From assembly GCA_040954595.2 (NCBI GenBank), contig CM082594.2, positions 9,796,001 through 9,860,000 on the forward strand: a stretch of 64,000 nt of DNA, written 5' to 3'. Positions 32,092-46,400 of this stretch are shown here, in pieces. The notes under the pieces are model-generated. The model did no database searches, was not told the origin of the DNA, and saw nothing but the letters and a program-made list of their open reading frames with translations. Position 1 is the stretch's first letter. The number at the start of each line of letters is the position of its first letter. This stretch comes from Balanoglossus misakiensis (lineage: Eukaryota; Hemichordata). A program made the position numbers and the translations under genes.

Positions 32092-34459
32092 TTTTTCAAG
32101 TTCAGAAATACTTTTTGGGAGTGTTCATTTCCTTCAATTTAAAAAAAAATGTCTCGACAGGTGATATTAAAATCAATATCAGTATATTGAGTATGTAATC
32201 TCGCCTTATTACATTCATTTGATGAATTACGTCACGTCTGGAAAATGGCTGTGTATTTTGCTTAATGTACAGACAATAATTTGTATGGTAATTAATTGAA
32301 GAAGTCTGGCCAAGGCGTTAATTTACATGGAAATTTCTCGGAAAATCGGAGATGTAGATATCCTGCTGTATCGTAAAGCGTGACGTCACGTCAAAGAATT
32401 GCGTAACGTAATATTTAATAGATGTATGATATTCTATCTACGCATTGCACCGACTCGTGGTAAGTGTATATCGCCGTCCCGGGGAGGCCTGCGTAAGGTA
32501 CCATTGATTGATTTATGGGCAGATTTTTAATAGAGTGGACCGCGTTACAAACATGTGTTTAGTTTTCTTCCCCCGTACGTTCACTTGATTCGAAAGGTTA
32601 CCATAGTTACAAAGCACCCGTTTCTAACCAGAAATAATCCAAGAATGGGCAGCGTTGGTCATTCAGCTGATCCTATTTACCGATGTAATTAGCACGTGCT
32701 ATTTTGACGTGGACGTCGCGTCATCCGTCTGCGTCTCGCGTTTTCTCGGCAACTCTGGCAACGGATCCATTCACTTCTGTCTCATTCCTATGCAAATTGA
32801 AAGTTATCTCATTCCGCCAGGAAACAACAAATATCCGGTACTGAGTAAGACCAACTGAAACAGGAGAATACTTGTCTGGGTTGAAACTAGCCTGGTATCC
32901 AGACCGCGGTGTGTTTGGTTGAAACCCAAAGACATATTCATTGGTGCACACACTGTGCTGTGCATGTACTACATTCAGGATACACATGACAACGTGACTG
33001 CGGACGATCAATTTCCAACTGCCATGTCTTCATATTGTCTACAACAGTAAAAGTATAATTTTGCTGGCCATGAGAATTTTCCCTTCCATATTTCAAATAA
33101 TTTATTTACTCGCTCAGTTTGTAAATTTCCAACCATGAATGGTCTTTGCGGGAACAGGCGAAGAAGGATAGAAATTCGAGTTTTATGAATGGGGCACATG
33201 TGTGCTGATGATTTATAGCCACATTCATACCAGGGTCAAAAGTCAAAGCATCGAGCAAATTACAATCATCAACATAGATTCAACAGAAAATACTCGCCTC
33301 GTCGACAAACCTTTACCAAGCAGATACTTGGTTTATCCAGAAAACAACTTTAGCCAGACGAGGTGTATAGCACTGTCAACGAAGATGATTTTTCCATACC
33401 TTCATGTCCATTCACATAGCTCAGACGTTGAGATCAAAGGTTACTGTTTTAATTCTCTGAAGCGAAATAGACATAATGATATCCATTTCATATATAATTA
33501 TGTTTCTAGGCTATGGTATTCGTGCCCTCGGATGAACTTTGCAGCGTTTGGAGATTGACAGACAAGCTCTCCTTAATTGAATAGTTTTATGCCTACATTT
33601 CTACAGTGCCCACATGCTTTATTATTCCCTGCGTTCATCATCATTCCAAAGGAATGACTGAGAGTCTTTCACCCATGAACCGACGTGTGTGGCAAGTCTG
33701 CAGGATGTATAGGATGCCTGGCTGGATAAATGCTAGCTTTCAAATACCCATTAGTTTCACTCTGAGCACAGCTATTCCTGCTATCTCTACCCTATACGCA
33801 CTGAAAAAATAAAAATAAAATATAGATGTGCATCATTCATGTATTTTTGCTGAAGGGCTCGATTTACAAAGGTGAAATATTATTGCTTTGCTAAATCGTT
33901 TTATAGGTTGTTTTATTTACGCAAGTAATTTTCACTGTAATGAAATGAGAAATCATGGAAATGATACCGAGGATTGCGTTTTATGAGCTCTTTGAAACAC
34001 GATAACTCATATACTATCATCTTTAAATTGTTATGCACTGTGAAATGGATGTATCGCAGCAGTTAAATTATCCAAAGCACGTTGTCCAAAGTTTGTGAAG
34101 TCATGGTGGTCGAGTTACCACTTCCTTGCTATGCGAGTCTTCCATGAGATTTGTTTCGGCCTCGAGTTGGAGGGACAGAGTTATGTATGTGATGTACACT
34201 ATTTGTGAAACCACACATTTTGTTTGGCTAGACGTTTAGGAATGTTGACACGATACCTTGCCAGAATAAATTGTTTGTTCAAACCTATACTGTACTCTCG
34301 ATTGTCGTTCAAGAAGTTTCATCGTAATTCTCATTTGAGGCCGTAGAGGGCTCTATCAGTCTTCGTATACACTAGGGCTTCCCTGGTTTAGAGTCGCACA
34401 TGCTGAATTTCCATATTTACATAACCACTTCTTAATTATCAATTCATGGAGCTAGCTCC
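32092..34459. other. Intergenic, no gene recognised
   Basis: Between the poly(A) signal of the SnoaL-like gene and the FMO start codon. The open frames here (for example 33202-33558 +) have no family signature and no splice chain. Confidence 0.55.
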
Positions 34460-37304
34460 ATGGTCAATTCTACAATGTCATCCAAACGAATTGCAATAAT
34501 CGGCGCTGGAATCAGCGGTTTGGTTTCTATAAAAAGTTGTCTCGATGAGGGACTGACACCTGTATGCTTCGAGAAGTCAGATCGTGTCGGTAGGTGCTAC
34601 CATGGAGGTTCATGGTGCTACTTATTTCTTAATACAATGTACCTGAACAAGCAGTACGGTAAAGCGGTTTCGAAGTTTATACATGTATCTAAAGATGTTC
34701 TACAGTGCCCAATGCAGTTGCTTCGAGTTTGGTGTCGGCACTCGAAACTCATGTGATTCTCATTCTTTTAAACTAATGGTCAGAAGACAATGTCCTTGAA
34801 AAGTGTAGGAAACGCCTATGCTGCTATGAGTGACCCAAATGCTCCCAGTGGTCAAGACAGCCATTTCACTGTTAATGATTACGTAATACTGTTTTGCATG
34901 ATTATTGTGATCACAGCCAAGAGAAAGTGTTTTACTGAACCCTGGACATGAAAAGATAAATGGGTGAATGGCCATGGTCGATAACTGTTTACTTTGTCTT
35001 GTACAAAAATCTTTCCCCTCTACCACGGGACGTACCACAGAATACTCTCGTATCCATTCGATCTAGTCACAGTACCTCCACACAGGACTGTGTCATAATA
35101 TGTCTCCCTTTCTCTACAGCGGGTCTGTGGAACTACAGCGACGCCCCTCGAAAAGATGGAGGTGGCGCTCTCTACGAGTGCCTGGTGACGAACTCTAGCA
35201 AAGAAATGATGTGTTTCAGTGACTTTCCATTCACCAAGGACTATCCGCCCTATTTAACCCCAAAGTTGACCCTCAAGTACTACCAAGATTATGCAGACCA
35301 TTTTGGACTTCACAAGTACATCACACTCAACACCGAAATATCGAAAGTTGAGAAAACCGAGGATTTCAACGGGACGGGCAGATGGGTGCTCCACATCCGG
35401 GAGAATGGACAACCAGAGAGAACAGAGACATTCGACGCAGTGATGGTTTGTACCGGGATGTACTCATCGCCGTTCTTACCAAAATGCGAGGGACTTGACG
35501 TATTCCAGGGAACAAAACTACACAGCAATGAATTCCGGAGAGGGCGCGACTACGAAGGGAAAACCGTTCTTGTCGTCGGTCAGTGAATCTTTCCTAACTT
35601 AATCGATGTCTCAGATTTTTTGTGCGAAGGCAATGAGCGCCCTCTCATACCTTGACATAATCAAACAAAGTTTAAAGCTTAAGAGATATTAAATTTAAAT
35701 TAACGCTTTCCGCTCACCTATGTCCACAGAACACAAGTTCACATAACACTCTCCCTCGTCTACTCTGTTCTTAATATAGGAGACTCTCATTCAGCTGGAG
35801 ACTGCGCCGTTGACAGTAGCCGCCATGCTAAACAGGTAAGACCCAACTTTGTGACGTAACGCACGCGCACATGCCGAGAGTCACTAGGGACGGAAATTAA
35901 AATTCATGTATCTATGGATAAAAAGATAGATCATCTTTTCTTCCAATGGCCGAAAATTCCCCGATTTGCAACACAATTTTTCATAACTGCTATTGGCAAC
36001 GATTTGCAATTCACACTTTAACTTGGCCGTTTATTTTATGCCGTAGGTTTATTTAAGCATGCGGAATGGAGCATGGGTTGTACTGCGAATGGGTCCCGGG
36101 GCCACACCGGTAGATCACCTGGTCAACAAACGATTCAACCACATGATTCCTGATGGTATCCGCCAGTTCTTTGTGGAGCGCATCATCCAGTCCAAGATAG
36201 ATCACGCCAAACTAGGTCTGAAGTCAACTCGTCGCATGTTCAGCGGCTCCGTCATGGTTAACGACGACATCCACAACCGCATCTTCTGCGGCTCGCTCAA
36301 GTGCAAGCCAGAGATACAACGCTTCACTCCCGATGGTGTCAAGTTCGTAGACGGCTCAGAGATCAACGATCTCGATGTTGTCATATTTGCAACAGGGTAC
36401 AACCTCGATTTCCCCTTCATCGACGCCTCCATTCTAGCGGGTTAGTTGACGGCAACGAACGGCAAATATACTGAGTATTTTAGAAGTAGACCAAACATCT
36501 AAAACATGGTTTCCCCATTGGTTTGTTACAAACCTTGCGGGTCTACTGTAATGTGTTGGTTCTCTCAGGGTCTCGTGGAGATCAGAAAACGGCCTATTCT
36601 AAATATTACGTTTTACTTCAGACAACTTTGCAGATCTGGAGTTGTACTATCACGTGTTCCCGCCTCGACTCCAGAAGAGAACCATGGCTGTTATTGGGGC
36701 GATGGCCACAGTAGGTGCCCACGGCCCAGTCTTTGAACTCCAAGCCAGGTGGGCGACCAGAGTGTTCAAAGGCGTGGCAGAGTTACCAGACCAGGAGACC
36801 ATGTTGGCAGATATTGGAAGAAGAAAGGATAAGCTCTATAAAACATTTGGAAAACACAGAATTTTGGTAAGGATATGTTCAACTGGCCATCTTCTGCCTA
36901 AAATGATGCGACAATTTAGTTGGACAGATAGGTAGATAAAGACCTTGCGATATTTTTTCTTGCAGTTTCCGCCAGTGCCCTATCTAGAGGAGCTAGCAGA
37001 TCAGATCGGCGCCAGACCTAAATTTTGGAACATTCTCCCTTCTGACCCCAAACTGGCCTTCCGATTGGTGTTCGGCCCGTGCTATCCAGCTTCCTATCGT
37101 CTTGTCGGACCAGGTGCATCATGGGATAAAGCCAGAGAGACCATCATGAAAGCGCCGGAGAACATGCTGTATCCAACCCAGACGGTGATGCCGAAGACAG
37201 CGGTCAAATCCAACAAGGGAATCTCATTCTCCTTTTTGCTGAAACTGTTGATTGTAATTATTCTTCCTCTGCTGCTCGGTCTTCGACACTCTCAGTCACC
37301 CTAA
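34460..37304 (+). CDS. FMO: Flavin-containing monooxygenase (540 aa, 6 exons)
   Basis: NADPH- and O2-dependent oxygenase of soft nucleophiles (amines, sulfides) on the ER membrane. Exons: 34460-34589, 35120-35578, 35780-35835, 36047-36440, 36622-36866, 36966-37304. The FAD-binding GxGxxG is at residues 15-20 (GAGISG), the FMO fingerprint [11 protein letters not shown] at 172-182, the NADPH-binding loop GDSHSAGD at 197-204, and FATGY at 329-333. A C-terminal hydrophobic helix (about residues 514-533) gives the usual membrane anchor. Length fits animal FMOs (about 530-560 aa). The NADPH loop differs from the GxGNSGxD of vertebrate FMO1-5: Ser replaces the second Gly and His the Asn. A second in-frame Met lies at residue 6. 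Exon 3 is only 56 bases. It is tail-to-tail with the NRF-6-like gene. Confidence 0.96.
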
Positions 37305-37623
37305 AGACGATTTGGGTGAACAAGTGTCTAAACAACCATAAATCCTGAAGCAGTAAATGTTTCTCTACGCCGTACTATTAAAATTGTAAATATTGTCATT
37401 TCATTTAATTGATTTTTGGTTTCTTCGTTCTTAGCATGATAAAAATTCGCAATAAAAATATAGGGGTCTCCACGCTTCCTTTAAAACACAAGGACGTGAA
37501 TTCTGGGATAATGACGCCATCATGGTACATGTACATTCTTGAATCTGCTTATGTTCATATCACCTTCTGTTTAATACAAGGATGGAGCACATCAGTTGGC
37601 GAAGCCATGCACTAAACTACCAT
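37305..37623. terminator. Tail-to-tail spacer with two poly(A) signals
   Basis: This 319-base spacer separates the stop codons of the FMO gene (+) and the NRF-6-like gene (-). ATTAAA at 37377-37382 (+) could end the FMO transcript; TTTAAT at 37570-37575, which is ATTAAA on the minus strand, could end the other. The two transcripts could remain separate. Confidence 0.5.
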
Positions 37624-40600
37624 TCACTTTTCTTTCTTTGTCTTCCCTATCCTTCCTCGCACTAACTTTTCAAGGTTTGTCATTGGTACTTCAACAGCAA
37701 GATATATCAAGGCACCAAGAGCGTACGACATGAACGTCACTCCAACAAACAAATATGCCTGAGGGGAGAAAAGAAAAACCATGAAGATTTCAAAAGTTTT
37801 ACATTCACAATAAAATGTATGCATATCTGAACAACTATATGCAATTTCAGTGATATAAATAAAATTGTAATAAAACTGAAAAATCACACCACTTTCTGAA
37901 TGTTAGATTGCACATGCCGACATACTTAATCATTTTTCGTTCATGAAACGCACAACACTGTACTTACGATAATATTGAAAGTGTAATGAAATGGTGTAGC
38001 GAAGTTGAATACTAAGACATCTAAAACCATTGGATGAAACATATATGCGACGTAGGTAAGGCGACTCAAGGGTATCCAGAAACTCCATGATAATATTGTG
38101 TTGACGGGCCCTGCAAAACAGCAACAGAATGCGCGGTCATGCATGTAGAATGCGTTCACCTAAGCATTGAAAAATCTACGTCACAAATAATAAAATTACA
38201 TACCTGCCATCTTGTTAACACAAGCAAACACAACCCATGCCAGAGAAAGAGACCACGCGAAACGGCAAAGTGTACCATATATGATATTTTCTGCAGTGCT
38301 CATCTTGTTTGCACCATCTGGTTTATACAGACCATAGACAACAGCAATGGCTGTCCCAACAGCTACTATCCACCCAACGACACAAAGCACCTGCAATGTA
38401 GAAAAGACTCTTAAATTGGAGCAATGTTGATAAATCTATAGCACCACTTACACAGGAGAAACGTAAGTTCCCGTGTTTGGATGCTATAAGGATCGAGGCG
38501 AACAATGAAATGAAAATGTAGATGGTGCAAGAAAAAATACAGGAAAACAGCCAGAAGTTACAGATAAAGGCCCTTTCACTTACATATTTGTGTCGTATTT
38601 CGAACCTTCTCTTTCTCTGCAACAGGAAACCAAGGGCTATCCCTGTCAGGAATGGAGTTATTCTGCAGTATGGCTTTATATATACTACATCCATGTAGTT
38701 GCCCTGAGTTACATCTATGCTATAAGAGAGCAAAGAAACAGGGAAGTGACATGATGTGTAGCGATGACTGCATAGTGCGTCATTATTTGAATTGTCACTC
38801 AGTGCTTGAAAGTTGGGATGTCAGATAGCGAAACTTGTATTTAATGTTATATTCAGAAGTCTCTACCAGTAATGTTGCCAACTTACGCGGCAGCATTGAA
38901 TTGAGCATCTGTAGGCGATGCCGGGAATCCAAAGTAGCCAAACAAGGCTGCTGTCGTTGCGAGGCATGCTGTAAGTAGAATGCTCAGGACTACCAATCCA
39001 GCTTTGGCTGACCTGTTTGAAAATAACCAAAGTCACTTCAGTTAAGCAAACCTGAGACATCTAAGACGAATAAATGTATTTGTACATGAATATCATATAT
39101 TGGATCAAGCAATTCTGGAAATCCTCAAATTTGAACACGTCTGCAACCATTTCTTGTCTAAAATGAGATAAAACTTAGTTTATACCCTTTGAAACTATAG
39201 TGTTGTTGGTAACCATAATATAATATAAACTAGGTTTAGTACCATTGTTATCATATTGCTATATGCAATTGTCTCAAGTTGCGTCAGTTGGATATCAGGT
39301 ATACTTGGCTTTAAGTTACATTTACAAAGACTCACACTTACATATATGCGGCCAGAATGATAACAGGGCTTATCCAATGAAATTGCATGTCATTAGCAAG
39401 GTACCAAGTCCATGGAATACACTGCAAAAATGAGAGAAAAAGTGCTAAGCATATCTGTGTGCATTTCTTATCTAACCCCATGTCAAATCACACATCAAAT
39501 TGCAATACAGTTATTGCCTTAGAGTAACTTACCCCAGAAAGAGAGTCAGTGGGATAGAAGTTGTTAATGTAAAGCAAATTTGTCCACCAGTATTTTTCAC
39601 AGACAGATTGATCAGTCATCATATACCACACTGGTCCTTGACCCAACCAGGGCTTGACGTACATCCAAAATAATATGGTAAATAGTAGAAGAGGTGTTAA
39701 CCTGTTTTATACAAATAGTACAAACAATATTAACACTATTTAATTACAAAAACTTTCATCTCCAATAACCCACTACCAATAAACACAATATGTACACATT
39801 AATTATGATACTGTGGTGTATATTAACTTACCTCCAGTATCTATGAAAGTAGAATTGAAACCAGGGAAATTTTCCATCCCGTTTATCCATTTCAAAGAAT
39901 ATTAGGTAACCCACGAGTAAACCACTGCAAGTCAACAAATGTACAAAATGTTATTTATTTCAGATTTAAACTTTATCCTGAATCAGATGTATTAATTTTT
40001 GGTGTATTGAACAAATGCTATTCAAGAGTTCACATACTTCAAACAGCCTTGACTCTTACCTTAGGAAGAAAAACGTGTCTACTGAGAATGTACCATTTAT
40101 GATAGCTTGAAATGAGAATAGTTTCAGCCAATCCAACAGAGTAGTGATATTGTCTAAGAGTGACAGGTATGAAAATGGTGATTAGAACCCTTGGTATATG
40201 CTGAACTGTCAGATATACCAAGTAATATATACACACACAAACAGATTACAGTGGTCACCAAAGAGCCATGTTGGTTTCTATGTGCCAGGAGCAGGATATC
40301 CTTGTAGGACTATTCTCGTTCTTGTTCACATGGTGCATACAAAAGCATACTCACCAACAACCATGGTTGTAACTGGCCACAGAAAGGTATGTCCCAGGAT
40401 GATCCAGGACATGCTAATCACTCTCAAACCATGGAGACATGTAATGGCCTTTTCACTCTGATGTGTACTTAACAAACCATTCAGGTTCTTGTTCAGTGCA
40501 AAGCAAAGTAGAAAATCCACAAACAAACCTTCAAAAGGAAAATATAAACCAAAAAGAGAGCCTTTGGAATTATGAATCCTTTGAGAAATACAAACTATTC

Positions 40601-42110
40601 ATCCTTGGCTATAGCTTCATCTAAAACAGCAGGGGTGATTGAAGCAGATCATTGGAAGCTTTATCGAATACCCATAAATATTCAATGTAAACGTCTGACT
40701 TTGTAAAGAACTTGTCCATCATGAATCATACCGTTATCCTGTACATGGCTTGTCTTGGTCTTTGAGACAGCCGCTACATCTGGTGTGCCTTTTAATAATG
40801 GAGTGTCTTCCTTGCTTTCATCATATGAGTATCCGGCAAACTTGTAGCTTGGTTTATCAGCGTGAGATTTACTGGAAACATTATACCTGATTGCCACATC
40901 TAAACACCATCCGACTATCATTAATGCTCCCAGAATACTGCATATGGAGCTGTGAAAACAAGGAAAGATCAGCTTGTTCACCATCTAATACGTACGATGA
41001 TATGCCTGGTTAGGACACGGGTGTGCTATATAAAAAATAATTCTATCCCTTAAGTATCATTTCTGGCACCATATTTAATTGCTATAAAGAGAGAATTTCG
41101 GACTTAGGATGTCCAGCAACAATTACTATTGGCATCTCATGATGAGAATAATCAACAAAATGTTTAAGGTGTCTCAATAAACAAAGTACTCACATCAGTA
41201 TGTAGAACCCTGCATTATATGGCTTTGGTGGATCACGTGCACAATGTACTGTTGATTCATGCACATTTATCCAGTCAATACCAAGGACATCTATCGACCA
41301 GAACATTAAACTTGTGATTATAATCAAGGATTATATAATATATGGTGTAATTTTATGATAAAAGATGCAGGTAGTATTTGTATATACTGAATTTGGCAAA
41401 CAGCCATTTCCTATTGTGACAATACAACAACAGATAAAGATTGAATGTGCTCTTTACCTTGAAGTATCAATTCTGATGCAAATGCAAGATCAGCCTCATC
41501 ACACCCATTAACTGTACAGAGTCCCCAGCGAATTGGTAACGCCATGGAAACCTAGAATGTTATGCGAACAGAATAACGTCGGTATTGCAATTCCAAATCA
41601 GTTGCTGCATTGAAACATGAATGCTCTGGTGGGATTTATATACTCACATTACTGCTGCCAGGTATCTGAGCATCTACAATCATGTCAATCAGGCAGTATT
41701 GCATGTCTGTGATATTACGACACAACTCGAATGAGCCCAGCCAGGCCAGGTTGCCACCCAGTATGCCACTGCCAGGTTTTCCAGTAGCATCGATAGCTAT
41801 GTGTGAGGGTCAGACAAAGGCAGTGAAACATAAAAGATAGACAGACTTAGTAAATTATTTTGACATTATTCATCGCGTAATTAAGACATCCTAAAACTTG
41901 ACAATAGGCCACAAACTTTAAGTTAAGCCTAAGACACGTTGGCACGTCAGTCTAAATTATGGTTAAAAATAAAAAAAGCTAATAGCCATGACTGTCCAAT
42001 CTCTCGTCTGTTAATATTATACAGACTAACAGTCGTGTCCCAATTATTGAAAATTGTGTCACGGTACTATAGGCTGAGGTGTTTGCATAGTCTAGTTAAG
42101 TAAACAGTAC

Positions 42111-42143
<33 letters not shown>

Positions 42144-42407
42144 TGTATGTATGTATGTATTGTACATGCATACATACATGCCTTACATACCTGGGAATAT
42201 TTTGGCAGCTTCGTCGAGGAGGAACCTCTGTAAATGGTCCCGACATTGTTGCGATGAATTTGCTGAGTCCGCTGCATAGTATGGTCCCCGCATTAGATGT
42301 GATTTCATTTCTTCCACCGCCTGTGGTGGTAAGCTTCCAACACTCACCAACAACAACATTAGACATCCCAATGGCAGTAGTGCTGTAGTCACTAAGTTGG
42401 ACGCCAT
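37624..42407 (-). CDS. nrf-6-like: NRF-6-like membrane acyltransferase (703 aa, 15 exons)
   Basis: Family of 'nose resistant to fluoxetine' proteins: an extracellular NRF domain followed by an acyltransferase-3 multi-pass domain. Exons, high to low: 42407-42191, 41796-41648, 41551-41458, 41290-41194, 40949-40732, 40528-40355, 40153-40060, 39924-39832, 39701-39533, 39421-39342, 39012-38887, 38719-38584, 38390-38204, 38110-37968, 37758-37624. All 15 join in frame. A signal peptide lies at residues 1-26. The NRF domain carries paired Cys (QQC, ELC, QYC, GLC, NGCDE, VHCARDPP). The membrane domain starts with ITCLHGLRVISMSWIILGHT (residues 287-306), the family motif with the catalytic-type His. 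About ten further hydrophobic helices follow and the tail is Lys-rich. In C. elegans the family affects lipid transport and fluoxetine response; the substrate is unknown. Confidence 0.95.
42115..42160. repeat. (ATGT)n microsatellite
   Basis: About eleven uninterrupted tetranucleotide units in intron 1 of the NRF-6-like gene, just downstream (minus strand) of the exon 1 donor. Confidence 0.95.
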
Positions 42408-43449
42408 CTTAATTTCGCTATGGTTGAGTGCAGAAGCTTACCCGCCGACAACCCCTTCCTTGCTCTCTTAATTGTCAGAGGACGAAGATATCTGCACCAC
42501 TGTATTGTGTTAGGCCAATGCTAGCATTATTTGCAAAAGAGACATACACTCCCACAGACAGACTGACCTTTTATAGACCTCAAGCTTTGCCCTTCCAATG
42601 CAAATATGACCGCAAATGAACTCGCCAAGTAAATCAGAAGGTCATCCATGTCGCGCGAGTCTATGCAGGGTTGGTCGGGGGATGCGATACTTGACTCACA
42701 GTGCTGTTGGTTGCAATTCTGGAGTGTTTACTGTCCATTTTCAGTAAAATATCAAACTAAAAGGTTGTCTCTTCAAGATACGGGAGCTGACTGACTTTAT
42801 TTTTAATCTTAGAATAGTCTGTTTAGATAAGCTAATTGAGGAGTATAACTAAACATACAGAATCATCCACATTGGCTGTATATTTAAACATAACAAAATT
42901 TAATTTGAGATTAAAAGTGCAAGCCTTGAGAAACATTCATTAATTTAATACTATAATAACCCACCCTATGTAATTACTGAAGGTGCCCTTTAAGTAGTTG
43001 TCACTGGGACAGAATGCGCATGATCACGCTAGGTCATCTTATTGTTTGTTATTCTGGTCGACTTAGTGCAGTGAGCTAGTCTCTTGGATGTTACTTGACA
43101 GTAAGTTTTAGTATTATCTAGTATGTGTAAGCTGTGCATTTGCCTTCAATATTGTGTGGGGTAGTGTCGATTTGATGCATCCTATTTTGCCCACTGTTTA
43201 TCGCTCTACAGCTAGAAGATCTAGGCACCACATGATTTCCTACATGCCGATGTACACTCCACTTGGTCAATTTGTTTTCGTTGACCTTTGATCTACTTCC
43301 AATACGCCACTTAAAGAAATGAGGTCAAAAGGGGTGTATCATTTGAAATCCAGGAGGGGTCTGGAGGATTGCTGAATGCATGAAAACAAATTGTCCCTAC
43401 ACTAAATCCAGTCTTGAAATGTCTGTTGTGTTTTCTGTTGTACAGGAAG
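42408..43449. promoter_or_regulatory. Shared 5' region, NRF-6-like and MATE genes
   Basis: The two genes diverge from here. A probable MATE non-coding exon ends at 43100 (donor GTAAGT at 43101) and joins the acceptor CAG at 43443-43445, four bases before the start codon. No clear TATA box is seen. The segment 42706-42753 is the second copy of the repeat found at 14155-14204. Confidence 0.45.
42706..42753. repeat. Dispersed repeat, copy 2
   Basis: Aligns to 14155-14204 with one short gap and about five mismatches, in the same orientation. Confidence 0.6.
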
Positions 43450-46400
43450 ATGAGTAATGATGATGAGAAAAAAGCTTTCAATGCAATGACTGACAGAAGC
43501 AAGAGCCAAACACATAGCAGATTGTGTTGTGGTTATACCCTACAATCTATTAAATCAGAAGTATGGATACAAAACAAACTAGCATGGCCAACAGTAAGTT
43601 TATAAACGACTAGGCCACCAATCTTCTAATGATGGTCATTGAGAGATAAAATGTTATGTTCTGAAATGTTTAAGAATTGAGCATGTCTTATTTTTGAGAC
43701 AACTTTCCATCAACTTATCAGTACTAGAATTGTTTTTTTTATTTCTGTTTGGTAGATTATATTTTCTTTATCAATATCTGCATTCCTGGTGATCAGTATA
43801 ATATTCTGCGGAATATTAGGAACAAAGGAACTAGCAGCTGGAACATTGGCACTCTCTGTAAGTTATACAAATGTAAATGTACTTTTCTTGGAATCACACT
43901 TACACTTACTTGTCTTGTCAATACACACAAGTTCATTTGTTATCCTTCGTAATCTATAACTTTATTGTTCTTCTTTCTACAAATAGTTCTGTAATGTAAC
44001 TGGATTGGCTATTACCTATGGCGTAGGCTCGGCGTGTGATACTCTCTTTTCTCAGGTAAGGTCACTTTCATGACCCATGTATGACTTTACATCCTTGCAC
44101 TTCAAGTGATATGAAGTTGTAAAAGTTCAACATTTTGCGACAAGAATCGTGTAAAATATTGCTTGAAAAAGAGTCACATTTGTAATTCACTACACAATAT
44201 ATTGCATATTTTAGGCATATGGGACACCACAGAAGAAGAAAGTTGGAGTTGTACTGCAACGAAGTCTAACAATCATGGTTCTGACATGTATTCTTATTTG
44301 GGCCATCTACCTCAATGCAGAAGCCATACTCATCGCTTTACAGATGGAGAGGAGTATAGCAAGGTATTGATTGTCTAGTAAGGCTTATACATCCAATAAC
44401 ATCCACCAAGCCAGGAGAGCTGATTGCTTTGGTTTAAGTAGAAACCTTTACAAAAATGCTCAGCAGACGGCTGTGACGCTTATCTACACCCATAATTCTT
44501 AAATACACACAATCAAGGGTATACTTGCATATGACTCCAACACAAGTGCACACTGCTGGAAATGTATAAACACTGGGTTGTTTTAATTGTTGCAGATATT
44601 CAGCTACGTTCGTACATGTTACTATGGTAGGAGTACCGGTGAGTACTGTACACAAAACTCAGAGAACTTACAACATTTCTTAATACTTACATACGTTACA
44701 ATTTGAATATTTAATTAACTATTGCAGTTGCCATATTTATGCATACTATTGCACCAGTTTGGAAAAATTAATTAAGTTAAAAATATATTATAGCACTTGA
44801 TGAAATTTCATGGGTTTGGCCAACAAAATGCTAAGTTAATGATATAATTTATTTATTTTTGACAGGGACAAGTCTTATTCATGATATTTTCTAAATATCT
44901 TCAAAATCAAAGCATCATGATATCTGTAATGATAGTCGCAGTTACTGCAAATATACTCAGTATTCCAATTTATTATGTATTACTCTTCAAACTGGACTTT
45001 GGTATACGGTATGTATCCTGTGAATACATCTTATGTCGTTTTACTTTGTTAAACATTTTTCATGAAATGTGACGAGTGTCAAAATGGTGGAGGTACTCGC
45101 ATACTTTTGTTTAACAGACACATCTGATTTTGATATATTTTTTACAGGGGTGCTGCCTTGGCATATTCCTTGGATTGGTGGATTTTTGTCATTTTAATAT
45201 TAATATACATTAGAATGAGGAACATACACAAGAAAACTTGGGCAGGTAAAGATGTTTTTATTTTTATATTTAAGATACTGCTTTCGTGCTTGCTTCCTTC
45301 GACATTAGCATATTAACCAATGGAAACCTCTTAATGTTTTATATCATGTCTTGGCAGGCTGGTCCTGGGAGTGTTTGCAGCATTGGGATATATTCATCAA
45401 ATTAGCCCTTGCTGGCCTGTGCATCGTTGCACTGGAAATGTGGGCGTGGGAGATTGGCACAATTCTGATGGGTGAGTTTCAAACTGACATTCTCTCATAT
45501 TATTACACTCACTCAGCCATGTGTGTCTCCCGCACTGGCCGGGAGTAGATATAATAACTTGGAGTGCACTTAAATATGGCAGCTAATGTAAAGTCTCAGA
45601 TAAATATCTATTAATGGTATTCATATAAATTATACAAATCATGTTGGTTGTTCAGATATCAAAATATCTCCCTCATCTTTACAGGCACTGTAGGGGAAGC
45701 AGAGTTAGCTGCCCAGGGAAGTGTGTACTATATTTCTTTTACTGTGTACATGGTAATTATGTTCAAGTAATTGTGTTTGAATAGAGTTTAACTACTGTAT
45801 ATGCACGGTCTTCTATATAAGGACGGATGGGTTGTAGGAATTTTATACAACATAATTAAGTATAGCACAGTGAAATGTAAAGTATTTTCACGCTATTTTC
45901 TCAAGCAGGATCAATGTCATTTACAGCTGACCAAGTCTTGGTTTGTTTTTCCTATTCTAGATTCCGTATGGGTATTTTACTGTAACCAGCATCCGCATTG
46001 GTAATAGTCTCGGTGCAAACCAGCCAAATCAATCAAAGCTCGCAGCTTATGTGGCTTTTGGAAACATGAGTAAGTGCATTACTGTGTGCACTGTCTTTGT
46101 TCAATGATATGTGTCAAATTGTGGGAGCTGACAGAGCTTTATATCGATCGTGAAAAGTAAACACAATACTGAACCCTCATATTAGTAAAGATCAATCGCT
46201 ATAATAACCGCTGTTAATTCACTATATTGAGTTTATTTTCAGTTTTCTTTTCTGTAATAATTGCTATCATCCTGCTGGCCAGCAAAAATGTAATAGGAAG
46301 AATCTTCACCAGTGAAAGGTAACCAATACATTATAACCCACAATAACAATGTGCCAGAAAGTAACGTGTAAATTGTACAGAACAATTACATTCTATCTTC

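Noticed and set aside
33202-33558. 118-codon open frame before the FMO gene
   Set aside because: Low-complexity composition, no family signature and no splice continuation.
34590-34756. Reading through from FMO exon 1 into the following sequence
   Set aside because: It would give a short dead-end protein; the GTAGGT donor at 34590 and the in-frame second exon at 35120 fit the FMO family.
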